A stretch of DNA of 64,000 nucleotides from Mixophyes australis (Eukaryota; Chordata; Amphibia; Anura; Limnodynastidae): NCBI GenBank assembly GCA_036250195.1, contig JAVHZZ010000004.1, forward strand, positions 158,873,227-158,937,226, written 5' to 3'. Shown piece after piece: positions 11,792-22,029 of this stretch; the first letter of the stretch is position 1, and each line of letters starts with the position of its first letter. Below the pieces are notes generated by a model. That model did not search any database and was not told the origin of the DNA. It saw only the letters and a list, made by a program, of their open reading frames with translations. The translations under genes and the position numbers were made by a program.

Positions 11792-12760
11792 ATGAGTAGT
11801 AGCAGGCTTGATGATCTCACTCAATGCATATCTTGTCATATGTATGCACACTTGGAGCAAGTGTTCCAAGGTTTATACCTCTGTGAGAAATGTGAGAAAT
11901 TGGTCTCTTTGGAAGCCCAGGTAACTGATCTAAAGCAGACCATTGCAACATTGAGAGACATTGCCAACCTGGAGCAGAGTTTACAGCTCACCGTTGATGC
12001 GTTAGCTGAGCAGGGTGGAGCAGAGACAGAGGAGGATGCACAGGTAGGCAGCTGGGTAACAGTTACTAGGGGTAGCAGAGGGAGGAAGAGGCAGGCCAGT
12101 TCTGAGCTAGGCAATCCCAGCAGATTTGCCAGATTGGATGAAGATACTGTGGAAGGCAGTTCAGATTTGGTAGAGTTGGATGAGACTGCTTCCTCTAGCA
12201 ACCAGGGGAATGGTGTCTCCAGCACAGTGGGGACCAAAGTTACTCAGGGACCCAGGCAGATTGTGGTGGTAGGGGATTCAATTATTAGGAAGTTAGATAG
12301 GGCAATCTGTTACCGGGACCGTGCATGCCGAACAGTGTGTTGTCTCCCAGGTGCTCGGGCTCGGCATATTGCGGATCGGGTGGACAGATTGTTGGGAGGG
12401 GCTGGGAATGACCCAGCGGTTTTGGTGCATGTTGGCACCAATGACCGAGTTAGAGGAAGAAGGGGTGTCCTTGATTTCAGGGACATAGGTCGCAAACTTA
12501 AGGCAAGGACACCCAAGGTAGTATTTTCAGAAATACTACCTGTGCCACGCGCTAGTCCAGGGAGGCAGCGGGAGATTAGGGAGGTTAATGCGTGGCTAAA
12601 AGATTGGTGTAAGAAGGAGGGCTTTGGATTCTTAGAGCACTGGGCTGATTTCTCGGTCAGTTGCCATCTTTATTGTCGTGATGGATTGCACCTGAATGAG
12701 GAGGGGGTTGCAGTGCTAGGGGAGAGGATGGTTAGAAGGTTGGAGGAGATTTTAAACTAG
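11792..12760 (+). CDS. CR1 ORF1 protein: zinc-finger, coiled coil and SGNH/GDSL esterase
   Basis: The ATG opens a 322-residue frame. Residues about 12-36 carry paired cysteines (CISC, CEKC) in a PHD/zinc-finger-like arrangement. They are followed by a heptad-like stretch (about 42-75) that could form a coiled coil. From about residue 157 (VVVGDSIIRKLD) to the C-terminus the protein looks like an SGNH-type esterase: GDS with the nucleophile serine, HVGTND, and a terminal DGLHLNEEG block with the Asp/His pair. CR1/L2 ORF1 proteins of this design bind nucleic acid and have esterase activity; their role in retrotransposition is not fully settled. No frameshift or stop is present. Confidence 0.88.
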   Translation: MSSSRLDDLTQCISCHMYAHLEQVFQGLYLCEKCEKLVSLEAQVTDLKQTIATLRDIANLEQSLQLTVDALAEQGGAETEEDAQVGSWVTVTRGSRGRKRQASSELGNPSRFARLDEDTVEGSSDLVELDETASSSNQGNGVSSTVGTKVTQGPRQIVVVGDSIIRKLDRAICYRDRACRTVCCLPGARARHIADRVDRLLGGAGNDPAVLVHVGTNDRVRGRRGVLDFRDIGRKLKARTPKVVFSEILPVPRASPGRQREIREVNAWLKDWCKKEGFGFLEHWADFSVSCHLYCRDGLHLNEEGVAVLGERMVRRLEEILN

Positions 12761-12933
12761 GCTCCAGGGGGGAGGGGCAAGCAAGTATTTATGGGATAGA
12801 CATTGAGAGTAGTAAGGAGGAATTTAAAAAGAGTAAAGGGGGTGGAGAGGGGGGAAAGGGAAGCATAGCCGATAAGGAGCGGCCCTTTTGAAAGCAAAAA
12901 GAAATACCTAAGGGAGGCAATAGACTTAAGTGT

Positions 12934-15723
12934 ATGCTTGAAAATGCAAGAAGCCTGACAGGTAAAATGGGGGAGTTAGAACTAGTAGCAATGAATGAGC
13001 AGTATGATATTATAGGTATTACTGAGACCTGGTGGGATGATACACATGACTGGGCAGTCAACTTGGAAGGCTATTCTCTCTTCAGGAGGGATAGGGTAAA
13101 TAAAAGGGGAGGAGGAGTATGTCTTTATATTAAGCCAGAATTAAAACCAAGTATTCAGGAAGTTATATACGAGAATATTGGTGATAATATAGAGGCATTG
13201 TGGGTGGAAATATCCAGCGGAGGAAAAAGTTCAGAGAAGTTTCTGATAGGGATATGCTATAAACCGCCAGATATTAGTACGATTGAGGAAGCCCAACTTT
13301 TACAGCAAATTGAAAAGGCTACACAACTAGGTCAAATTTTAATTATGGGGGATTTTAATTATCCGGACATTGATTGGAGTACTGAGACCTGCGGTACAGC
13401 TAGGGGAAATAGGTTTTTGAGCACGCTAAAAGACCATTACATGTCCCAATTAGTAGAGGAACCAACTAGGAACCGGACTATACTGGACCTAGTAATAACA
13501 AACAATGTAGACGTAATATCAAATATTCAAGTAAAGGAGCACTTGGGAAACAGTGATCATAATATGGTCTCATTTGAAATTAGTTTGCAGAAACAACAGT
13601 ATAAGGGATCAACTAGGACTTTAAACTTTAAAAAGGCAAATTTTAATATGCTAAAGGAGTCTATAAAGAGCATAGACTGGGACAAAGCCTTTGAAGGAAA
13701 AAATACGGAAGAAATGTGGGCTGTCTTTAAAATGTTGTTGGAAACACACACGTATAAGTTCATTCCTATGGGAAATAAATGTAAAAGAATTAAGTCTAAA
13801 CCAATGTGGCTAAATAAAAAGGTAAGGGAAGAAATGCAAAGGAAGAAGCGTGCATTTAAATTGTTTAAGTCTGAAGGGTCAGAGGAGTCCTTCCATAGGT
13901 ACAAGGAATGTAATAAAACATGCAAAAAGGAAATTAGATTGGCTAAATTAGAAAATGAAAGGCACGTTGCAAAAGAAAGTAAGACAAACCCCAAAAAGTT
14001 TTTTAAGTATATAAATGGCAAAAGGATTAAAAAAGATAATATAGGACCCCTAAGAAGTGAGATGGGTGAATTGATAAATGATACTAAGGAAAAAGCAGAG
14101 GTATTAAACACGTTATTTTCTTCAGTGTTTACCAGAGAGGAACAAATGGCAGGAGTAATACATAAAAATGGAAATGAAACCATGCCATTAATTAATACTT
14201 GGTTGTCAGAGGAAGAAGTCCAAAGGCGACTGAAGAATATTAAGATAAATAAAGCTCCAGGTCCAGATGGCATACACCCAAGGGTCCTTATGGAGTTAAA
14301 CTCGGAAATAGCTAGACCGCTATTCTTAATTTTCAGAGATTCAATCTCATCAGGCTCGGTACCAAGGGATTGGCGAATAGCAGATGTGGTGCCGTTGTTT
14401 AAAAAGGGGACGAGATCCCAACCAGAGAATTATAGACCTGTAAGCCTGACATCAATAGTGGGGAAACTACTGGAAGGTATTTTAAGGGACAGTATTCAGG
14501 ATTACTTGGTACGCAATAAAATTATTAGTGGGAATCAACATGGATTTGTGAGGGATAGGTCATGTCAAACTAATCTAATTAGTTTCTACGAGGAAGTTAG
14601 TGGGAACTTAGACCAGGGCAGGACAGTAGATGTGGTCTACTTAGACTTTGCAAAGGCCTTTGATACAGTGCCACACAAGAGGTTGGTTTACAAAATAAGG
14701 GAACTGGTTCTAGGAATCAAAATTTGTACTTGGATCGAAAACTGGTTAGAGAATAGGAAACAGAGAGTTGTGATAAATGGAACATTTTCTAATTGGTCAA
14801 AAGTCTTAAGTAGAGTACCTCAAGGTTCCGTGCTGGGACCACTCCTTTTTAATATATTTATTAATGACCTTGGTGATGGTTTAGAGAGTAAAGTTTCTAT
14901 TTTTGCAGATGACACTAAACTCTGTAAGGTAATAAAATCAGAGCAAGATGTAGCTTCTCTACAGAGGGACTTAAATAAACTGGAGGATTGGGCAGCCAAA
15001 TGGAATATGAGGTTTAACACAGATAAATGTAAGGTTATGCATTCAGGGATCAAAAACAAGAACGTAAACTATAAATTAAATGGAATTAATTTAGGAGAAT
15101 CTATAATGGAAAAGGATTTGGGAGTGCTCGTAGACAGTAGACTTAGCAATAGTGCTCAATGTCAAGCAGCAGCTGCAAGGGCAAACAAAGTATTGGCAGG
15201 CATAAAAAGGGGCATAGATGCAAGGGAAGACAGTGTAATTTTGTCACTCTATAAATCGTTGGTAAGACCTCATCTTGAATATGCAGTACAGTTCTGGGCA
15301 CCACTCTATAAAAAAGATAATTTGGAACTAGAAAGGGTTCAGAGAAGGGCGACAAAATTGATAAAGGGTATGGAGTCATTAAGTTATGAGGAAAGGTTAG
15401 CCAGTTTAGGCATGTTTACTTTAGAAAAGAGGCGTCTAAGGGGAGATATGATTACTATGTACAAATATATTAGGGGTCAATACGGAGAGCTTTCATGGGA
15501 ACTTTTTACCCCAAGGACCATACACAGGACACGTGGTCATCCCCTAAGGTTAGAGGAGAGGAAATTTCACAAACAGCAAAGGAAGGGGTTCTTTACAGTA
15601 AGGGCAGTCAAGATATGGAATTCATTGCCAGGGAAGGTTGTGATGGCAGATACAATAGATATGTTTAAGAAAGGGTTGGACAAATTTTTAGTGGAAAGGT
15701 GTATCCAGGGATACGACCGTTAA
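12934..15723 (+). CDS. CR1 ORF2 protein: AP endonuclease and reverse transcriptase
   Basis: 929 codons without interruption. The N-terminal endonuclease shows NARS (residue 4), TETWW (E31), GDFN (139-142) and SDH (207-209), the usual catalytic set. The reverse transcriptase follows, with NYRPVSLTS, YLDFAKAFD (569-577), [18 protein letters not shown] and the catalytic FADD box at 657-660, all canonical. The C-terminal region with RVQRRATKLI and AVKIWNSLPG is typical of CR1/L2. The protein nicks target DNA and copies its own RNA there. An in-frame stop at 12889 limits the start; the ATG at 12934 lies very close to the expected beginning of the endonuclease fold, so translation may start there or by reinitiation after ORF1. 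The frame could encode an active enzyme. Confidence 0.92.
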   Translation: MLENARSLTGKMGELELVAMNEQYDIIGITETWWDDTHDWAVNLEGYSLFRRDRVNKRGGGVCLYIKPELKPSIQEVIYENIGDNIEALWVEISSGGKSSEKFLIGICYKPPDISTIEEAQLLQQIEKATQLGQILIMGDFNYPDIDWSTETCGTARGNRFLSTLKDHYMSQLVEEPTRNRTILDLVITNNVDVISNIQVKEHLGNSDHNMVSFEISLQKQQYKGSTRTLNFKKANFNMLKESIKSIDWDKAFEGKNTEEMWAVFKMLLETHTYKFIPMGNKCKRIKSKPMWLNKKVREEMQRKKRAFKLFKSEGSEESFHRYKECNKTCKKEIRLAKLENERHVAKESKTNPKKFFKYINGKRIKKDNIGPLRSEMGELINDTKEKAEVLNTLFSSVFTREEQMAGVIHKNGNETMPLINTWLSEEEVQRRLKNIKINKAPGPDGIHPRVLMELNSEIARPLFLIFRDSISSGSVPRDWRIADVVPLFKKGTRSQPENYRPVSLTSIVGKLLEGILRDSIQDYLVRNKIISGNQHGFVRDRSCQTNLISFYEEVSGNLDQGRTVDVVYLDFAKAFDTVPHKRLVYKIRELVLGIKICTWIENWLENRKQRVVINGTFSNWSKVLSRVPQGSVLGPLLFNIFINDLGDGLESKVSIFADDTKLCKVIKSEQDVASLQRDLNKLEDWAAKWNMRFNTDKCKVMHSGIKNKNVNYKLNGINLGESIMEKDLGVLVDSRLSNSAQCQAAAARANKVLAGIKRGIDAREDSVILSLYKSLVRPHLEYAVQFWAPLYKKDNLELERVQRRATKLIKGMESLSYEERLASLGMFTLEKRRLRGDMITMYKYIRGQYGELSWELFTPRTIHRTRGHPLRLEERKFHKQQRKGFFTVRAVKIWNSLPGKVVMADTIDMFKKGLDKFLVERCIQGYDR

Positions 15724-15754
15724 TTTAAAATAAAGGATAGTAGTCAACCTCATC

Positions 15755-15781
15755 AACTATGTTACTATGTTACTATGTTAT
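15755..15781 (+). repeat. CR1 3'-terminal octamer repeat
   Basis: Three tandem copies of an 8-bp unit (CTATGTTA) end the element, the hallmark 3' terminus of CR1-group LINEs, which lack poly(A) tails. Confidence 0.8.
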
Positions 15782-15790
15782 TATATGTAG

Positions 15791-16802
15791 GAGTGAACTT
15801 TTAGTTTAGTTTAGTTAGAAATTATAGTTTCCTTGCTGCCTCTCAATCTTCATGAGTTATACACATTTCTTTCATTTTGCAAAGACAAAATGCGAAAAAC
15901 TAGAAGCCCTTCAAAATACCGAAAAACAGCTATTTTCACTTCATCGTAACTTGAAAAATGACTGCCCAAGAAGTTTTTCTTCTGTTTTTTAGAGAAAATA
16001 ATCACTGGGGACAAGGTTTGATCTGTAGGGTAGATGGTTCAAGTCTTCAAAGTCATGTTCCCTCACTGCTTCAATTGAATTGTGTGTCTTATGAACATGG
16101 GCAATGTCATAAAGAACCAGGACCCTTTTAGTCAGTTATTTTTATTTTAGGGCATCCTTTAAATTTATCAACACATGATTTTCTGGTAATCATTTTCTTA
16201 TGTTCAATTTAATCCACCAAAAGAACTCTATTTCAGTCCCAAAAGCAGTGGCCATACATGTGCTTAAACTTTCTCAGGAGTGGGAGAAACCTTCTGCTTC
16301 CATTGAACAATTTCTTGCTTCATGTTTCATGGTTATGGAAAGAAAAGTTCTTGGATTTACTTCACAAAGTCACAAATTGCCTTCAGAAAATTGACTGAAC
16401 CTAAAGCTTAGCATGCATTAAAAGGACATACCTCATTTGTGATATTTCTGGATAGCTTACTTTCACATGCCTTCCAGAATGAGGTTTATCTTCAATTGAT
16501 TTTCTACTCCTCTTAAACTGTTTAGTTCGTTTTCACTTGGAATTCTCAAAGTACAGTATAATCATACACAACCAACATCCATTCAAGAATAGCATTTGGC
16601 CCATTCAGCTCTTTCATGAGATACTTTATTACAGATCCTTGTCAGATATATGATTATCCACAAATCTATTGCATGCTGCTACTGCATCACAACCTGTGAA
16701 TACACTAATCTGTGCCTCAAATTCCAAAACACAGTGACCACAATTTCCAGACACAAGAAGCAGAGACATGCCAGAACCTGTCACTACAAAAGTCATCACG
16801 CT
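15791..16802. other. Intergenic DNA, nothing recognised
   Basis: No coding motif or repeat structure that I can support. Short frames at 16200-16394 and 16650-16900 appear fortuitous. Confidence 0.5.
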
Positions 16803-16810
16803 CAGTCAAT

Positions 16811-16976
16811 CAGGGGAGGGCTGGTAAACTTCAGCCAGGGGGGCAAGACTCGACTCAGCAGCCTATTTTAAAGGAAAGAAAAACGCAGGTGGGCCAGTGA
16901 CCCAGCCCAAGGTATTATTATGTGACCGGCCCAGGGGGGCAGATGCCCCCCTGCCACCCAACCCAGCCTGCACCTG
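16811..16976 (+). mobile_element. 166-bp non-autonomous hAT-like element with 8-bp TSD
   Basis: The element is flanked by perfect 8-bp duplications CAGTCAAT (16803-16810 and 16977-16984). It starts CAGGGGAGGGCTGG and its opposite end reads CAGGTGCAGGCTGG on the other strand, giving short imperfect terminal inverted repeats. The 8-bp duplication and the CAG...CTG ends fit the hAT superfamily. It has no coding capacity. The core resembles a relic at 10600-10740. Confidence 0.85.
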
Positions 16977-17229
16977 CAGTCAATAATAACTATCTTAATT
17001 AGGTTACTTATCTGACACTCCACCTATCGATACCTCATTCAAAGTAAAATTGTCTCACACAAGATGGTCTTGAAAAGATCAGACATAATTATTTTTTATT
17101 ATTCTGAGCAAACTACTGTGCCTAGGTGGCTTTCATTCATTTGTTCTCTGAGCTCATTCACTGTTAAACCACTATTTCTAATTTTTTAAATTTCTATACT
17201 GATGATTAATTAGATGTCAAAAAATTGTG

Positions 17230-17840
17230 CTACCAATATTTAAAAAGGGATATGTGGCACCTAAACAATTAATGCAACATCTATAATGGAAGTTATAAGT
17301 GGTTCATTAAAGACCACATCCAGGAACATGTATTAGATAATAAATTTCTGCAACAGCCAACATGGATTTAAAATTGTCTGATCATGTCAAACAAATCTTC
17401 TTGAACTGTATTGCGTGTCAGGTGATGCAGTATGTAGTTTTTTCTAAAATCTCTGACACATTTATTAACCTATACAATACAGGAAAAGAGAAAGGAAGCT
17501 GATTGACAGACTGTGTCAGACCGTTAAAAGGGGGCTTAAAAATATTGGGCAGTTCAATTGGGCCCTAAATGCACAGCTTCTATCCTATAGGGACCATTGT
17601 TAAGTAAATCTATGATGGAGGAGAATGTTACCTTGTACTTAGAGGCAATACGAAAGAGACTGGTAAGGCCTCATATTAAATATGCAATTCAATTTTAAAC
17701 ATCAGTTTACATAAAGAATGTTATGAATGGAGAGAGCACATAGACAAGCAGCTGAAATAATAAATGGGATTAAAGATCTCAGCTATGATAAAATACTGTC
17801 CAACCTTATGGTATTTACAATGGAGAAGAAGTATTAAAGT
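17230..17840 (+). pseudogene. Decayed CR1/L2-like LINE fragment
   Basis: Conceptual translation in shifting frames gives faint matches to the RT and C-terminal regions seen intact in the CR1 at 12934. The segment near 17355 reads QQPTW-like (compare NQHGF). Near 17660 it reads LVRPHIKYAIQF. Near 17740 it reads a RAHRQAAEIINGIKDLSYD-like block. Stops and frameshifts are frequent, so it is long dead. Confidence 0.6.
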
Positions 17841-20400
17841 ATGGATATGTCCAATGTGCATAAATGCATTCATGTATTAGACTGCACAAAATATCTCTGG
17901 CAGCTGTTTCAGATCTCAGAGCATACACAGTTTAGATATTTAGGTGTCCTCTTTCTAAGCTATGATACAAGAATCATTACTGTTTTGCAGCAAAAGAAAA
18001 AAATACCTCTCTTATTAAACATTGGAACTAGCAAAAAAAGTTTATGCTTTGCATTACAGAGTATTATCACTGCAGTTAAAGCCCTCATATACTAAGCAAC
18101 AGCACCGGTTACTCAGTTTGTCGCTGGAACACGGGTTCCTGAAATATAATGCAAGAAACATTATTTTTTATAGGACGTTGCCATCTACCATAAGGAAAAG
18201 CATCAGAGCCTCTAACAGGATCAGCATAGTTAAATGTGGATAGTTAGTGCAGGGCTGGAGCCTCTATTAGAGGTGGAGGGAGCAGTGGTCAAAGTGGGGG
18301 ATGTATACGGTTGTATGCCATACTGCCACTTTTACCACTGCCTTCATTGTAAAACAATCAAATTTAATTTATTTACATTCCCTCTACAGTTTTCATACCG
18401 CCACTTCTAATTCTACAATTCAACCACTGGATGGGTGTCTGGTGTAGCCCTCTGCTGCAGGCTTCCATACCCACTCAGAAAAGTTCCAGGGGCCTCATCT
18501 AGACATACCTAGATGGTGGATGTCTGGATATTGAGTGGTTAGGACCTTCGCACTATATTTTAGCAAATTTGCAGTCTTGTAAGAGGAATATTCTGAGCAT
18601 TCTTAGCAACCACTGATCGCTGAGCACATCCGGTTACCATTGAACTCTGCCAGCATTAAAATCTGTGCACATCAATGCTGAGCACTTATCCACTAATGTT
18701 TAGTAAATTTCCACAGGGGTCATCAGCAATAATCGACAGGTAGGGGTAGTGGTTTATTGCAAAATATTACAAAACTAGCATTTGCAGGGACACCTGTTTG
18801 ATGAGTTTAAGTCACAGGATCCTGAGAGAGAGACTGAACTATAGTCAGGAGGTTGGCTCAAGTGAGCAAAAACACTCAAATTATCCTCACAAACAAACAG
18901 AGGTTACAGCAGGGTTCTTTTTTTAATGCACACTCTGGAGACGTCATTATAATGGACCTTTTTTGATGAAATTATTTTTATCTTCTTAAAGCACATAGGA
19001 TTTAATAAATAAACTATATAGCTTGTTTTCCTTATTTAAATGTGTCAAAGATTTGGAATAGTCTAAATGTGCAAATTAAAATTTGCATAGGTAAAAAGGC
19101 ACTCCTGGTTGATACAATAGAGAGCAGTACACATACAAAATTGGAGAAAAAAACACAAAGGGGAAATAAAGAGATGGGAGATGATAGATACAAGGTCGGG
19201 GGTAAGAATCATAGACACAAGACTCATAAATATGAGGGGAGGAAGGAGTCAGGGGTGACCTGGGGAACATTTACTGCTAGAGGAACAGCGTGCTGAAAAT
19301 CCCCTGCCTTCTTATGGCAGAAACATTATGTGACGGGGTTACCGGACTAGCCACCAGACTATATCAAAGTGGAGGTTCAGATTCGATCACGGGGAGAAGG
19401 TCTGGGCAACTGGATCCCTCTTAAGTGCTTGCCTGTATGTTACACAAAATAATTGTGACCCCCCAAACCCACAAAACAATGTCAGCCTCTTAAATTTAAT
19501 GGCAATTTACTTTCTTATGCTCATCTAAAACACCTTTGTTCCTATGGCCATTAACTGCATCAGACTTATAGTAAAGCATGCATGTGCACAACATTCATGG
19601 CAGGAATGTCTGTGTTTTTTTGCTTTGATATACTTTACTGGTGTTTATAATTATTTGTTTCTGCAGTATCCCTGTCTATATTTAAAATATATTACAGAAC
19701 CTTTTTTTCCATAAATCCAGCAATGGCTCTGCCTCTTTTCTTTGCATTTATAGAAAAAGCAAACATTGGAATAACAGCTATTTGTCAGTTCTGTATTCTA
19801 CAGATGAAGTGTGAAAAAACACCTGTCTCTAGGTGGTTGAACACACTGCCCAGTTCACCTCACAAACATATTAATACTATGAAGTGGTTGGGGTCTGCAG
19901 TGCAGTACAGCACATCATCCTTACTTTAGGAGAGGCTTAATCATGCCATTAGCCCCATTGATACTCCATCCATCTGCTTATTAATTTAAATATTTTTTTC
20001 CTTAAGCAGATTTCTTTTACAAATACAGTAACATTGCGGTAAATTGCGTATGCTGTGCTTTCATGCCAATATTTGCTTTAAGTTACAAGTGATACTTCTG
20101 AGAACCACACAAGCATTGGACTATGCATCATCATCAGCCCTTCTCATGTATCTTTTGTCAACAAATACTTTGAAATGTGTGAATTTCCCTTGACATGTGC
20201 ATTCCTTTGTCTGGGATTTAAGTTATCACACATTTTTTTCAAAGAATTAGAATGAACAGTTGGGGAATAAACCATTATGTTAACATCATTTTTGCGAGTG
20301 TTTATTTTATGATAATTATTAACATTGTAATAATGAGATTACTGCAAGCACTATTACTATTACTGTTACTACTACTACTACTAAAAGAAAGGATTTGTTT
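17841..20400. other. Intergenic DNA, nothing recognised
   Basis: AT-rich sequence with chance open frames only (for example 18022-18243 and 19042-19296). A short ACT microsatellite begins near 20355. Confidence 0.55.
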
Positions 20401-20424
20401 GTTCCCTTTTTAACATGTGAAAGT

Positions 20425-20660
20425 CATCCCTGACCACTATCCCGGAATGTCCAGGAGACTCACGAATTTTAGGTTAGTCTCCTGGACTCTCGGGAGAGCA
20501 GGCCATTCGCTAGTTGTAAACCTTCATGATGCGATTGGTGGGGGATCGCGTCATTTTGGCCCCAACCTCTCCTGCATTGCATTGGTGGGCCAAAATTATG
20601 CAATTTGCTCCTTCTCTCTAGGATCTCTCAGAGGGGAGGTCAAAAAGTTGACAAGTATTG
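20425..20660. mobile_element. Probable non-autonomous DNA transposon (foldback)
   Basis: The block contains an inverted pair GTCCAGGAGACT ... AGTCTCCTGGAC within 45 bp. It ends with GTTGACAAGTAT, close to the reverse complement of its left end (about 20430, CCTGACCACTATCCCGG in decayed form). I associate this layout with a common vertebrate miniature DNA transposon beginning and ending in a 'TACTTGCCAAC'-like motif. No target duplication was found. The 82-codon frame inside is not considered a gene. Confidence 0.5.
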
Positions 20661-21001
20661 TGTAAGTGAGGGATACACTGTATCTTGTTTTAGTGCTATA
20701 TATACTGGTGCAAGAATCTTAATTTCTGTGTAATATGTTTCAACATTTAGCCACTGTGTCATTGTTTACAAAAAAGCTTATTGAAATTTAAGTCACAGAC
20801 TTAATAATGTGTTTTTGTTTTGCTCCTGAAAAATATACAATGAGAAATAATATATAGATCTTTGCTTTGGTAGATTATTCTGGCATATTATTTATTTTGT
20901 AAAGGGTTGTTATACATATACAACATATGTACAATTTAGTGTCTTATCCATTTTAGGCCTAAAGTTATTTTGAATTATAGTTTTTAACCTAGCATCTACA
21001 G

Positions 21002-21184
21002 CAGGGGTGGGCAAACCTGTCCTCAAGGGCCATATCCAGTTCATGTTTTTAGGATTTCTTTAATCATGTACAGCTGAGTTAATCTATTTGGCTGGGTCAG
21101 TAATTATCCCACCTGTTTCTACAGACAGAAATCCTAAAAACATGAACTGGATATGGCCCTTGAGGACAGGTTTGCCCACCCCTG
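21002..21184. mobile_element. hAT MITE with perfect 58-bp inverted repeats and 8-bp TSD
   Basis: The element begins CAGGGGTGGGCAAACC and ends with the exact reverse complement. The 58 terminal bases on each side match without a mismatch by eye, leaving a 67-bp centre. The flanks carry the 8-bp duplication ATCTACAG (20994-21001 and 21185-21192). Ends and duplication length identify the hAT superfamily. Perfect arms imply a young insertion. Confidence 0.95.
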
Positions 21185-21192
21185 ATCTACAG

Positions 21193-22029
21193 TGAGCAGC
21201 TGTCTGCAGCACAGTGTGTGCTGAGCACAGCCTGCATTCCCCTCCTCAATGGCTGGTTCTGTGCTTCTGTTTGTTTTTAATTTGTTTAAAGTTGTTTTGT
21301 TTACTTTCACTTTTTGGACATTGTAAAATCCCTCTTTTCCCTGACTTAAATGCTTTATCTTTGGTACTTTGTAACTAGATTTGGGAAGCAAAACATGAAA
21401 AATTTCCTGGGTGAAGATTTTAACATAGAGCAATAAAACCTACATTTCTGATCCTGCTATTTATATGTACTCATTCTCCTTTGTTTCATATATCTACCAG
21501 AGTGCTTGTGTAATTTAGACAATATGGAACAAACACCCACAGAAAATCGGGAATAAATTCAAAGTACAATTATTGATGGCCAGGCAATCACTTGTGTCAT
21601 GGTGCTGGCAGCTCCCAGGAAAGAACCAATTGGCTGTGCCACTGCCCTCCCCCCACCTTCCCCTCTTTTTTGTGTGTGTTGCTTAACTATCAGAGAAACA
21701 TCACATCCGGCAAAGCCACTTAGTTCTAAAAGGACTGGTAGAGAAGTACAAGCTGAAGACCAAATATTGTTGTAGGTAAAATAGTGATGGTCGAAGCCAA
21801 AGTCAAGGGATTGGAGAGGGTAGACTAGTGGGGGACAAAGTCGAGGTCAAAAAATTGGAAAAGGTAGAATTATTATGTACAATAAAACAATACAAATCTT
21901 CTTCAAAGTGCAAGCATATAAACCCAAATTAAAGCTTTGCTTCAGCAAAGGTTTTGTAAAACTGAGAAACTTTATAAAGGCTGAACGTCACTAGTGTAAA
22001 TCTTGTACCTCTAATGATTTCAGCGCATA
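21193..22029. other. Intergenic DNA, nothing recognised
   Basis: No coding or RNA feature identified. The stretch 21735-21870 contains a loose internal repeat (GTCGAAGCCAAAGTCAAGGGATTGGA / GTCGAGGTCAAAAAATTGGA-like phrases). Confidence 0.45.

Larger units (their letters stand above)
11640..15790 (+). mobile_element. CR1-type LINE, apparently near full length
   Basis: The element has a short 5' leader, two open reading frames and a 3' end made of 8-bp repeats (CTATGTTA), as expected for CR1-group non-LTR retrotransposons. The 5' border is uncertain because I could not find a target duplication. Both ORFs are uninterrupted, which suggests recent insertion. ORF1 and ORF2 are separated by about 170 bp and lie in different frames. 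Confidence 0.85.

Noticed and set aside
18022..18243. Frame considered as the C-terminus of the decayed CR1 at 17.2-17.8 kb
   Set aside because: Resemblance to the AVKIWNSLPG region is too weak to claim.
20417..20665. 82-codon frame as a gene
   Set aside because: It lies inside a foldback transposon-like repeat.
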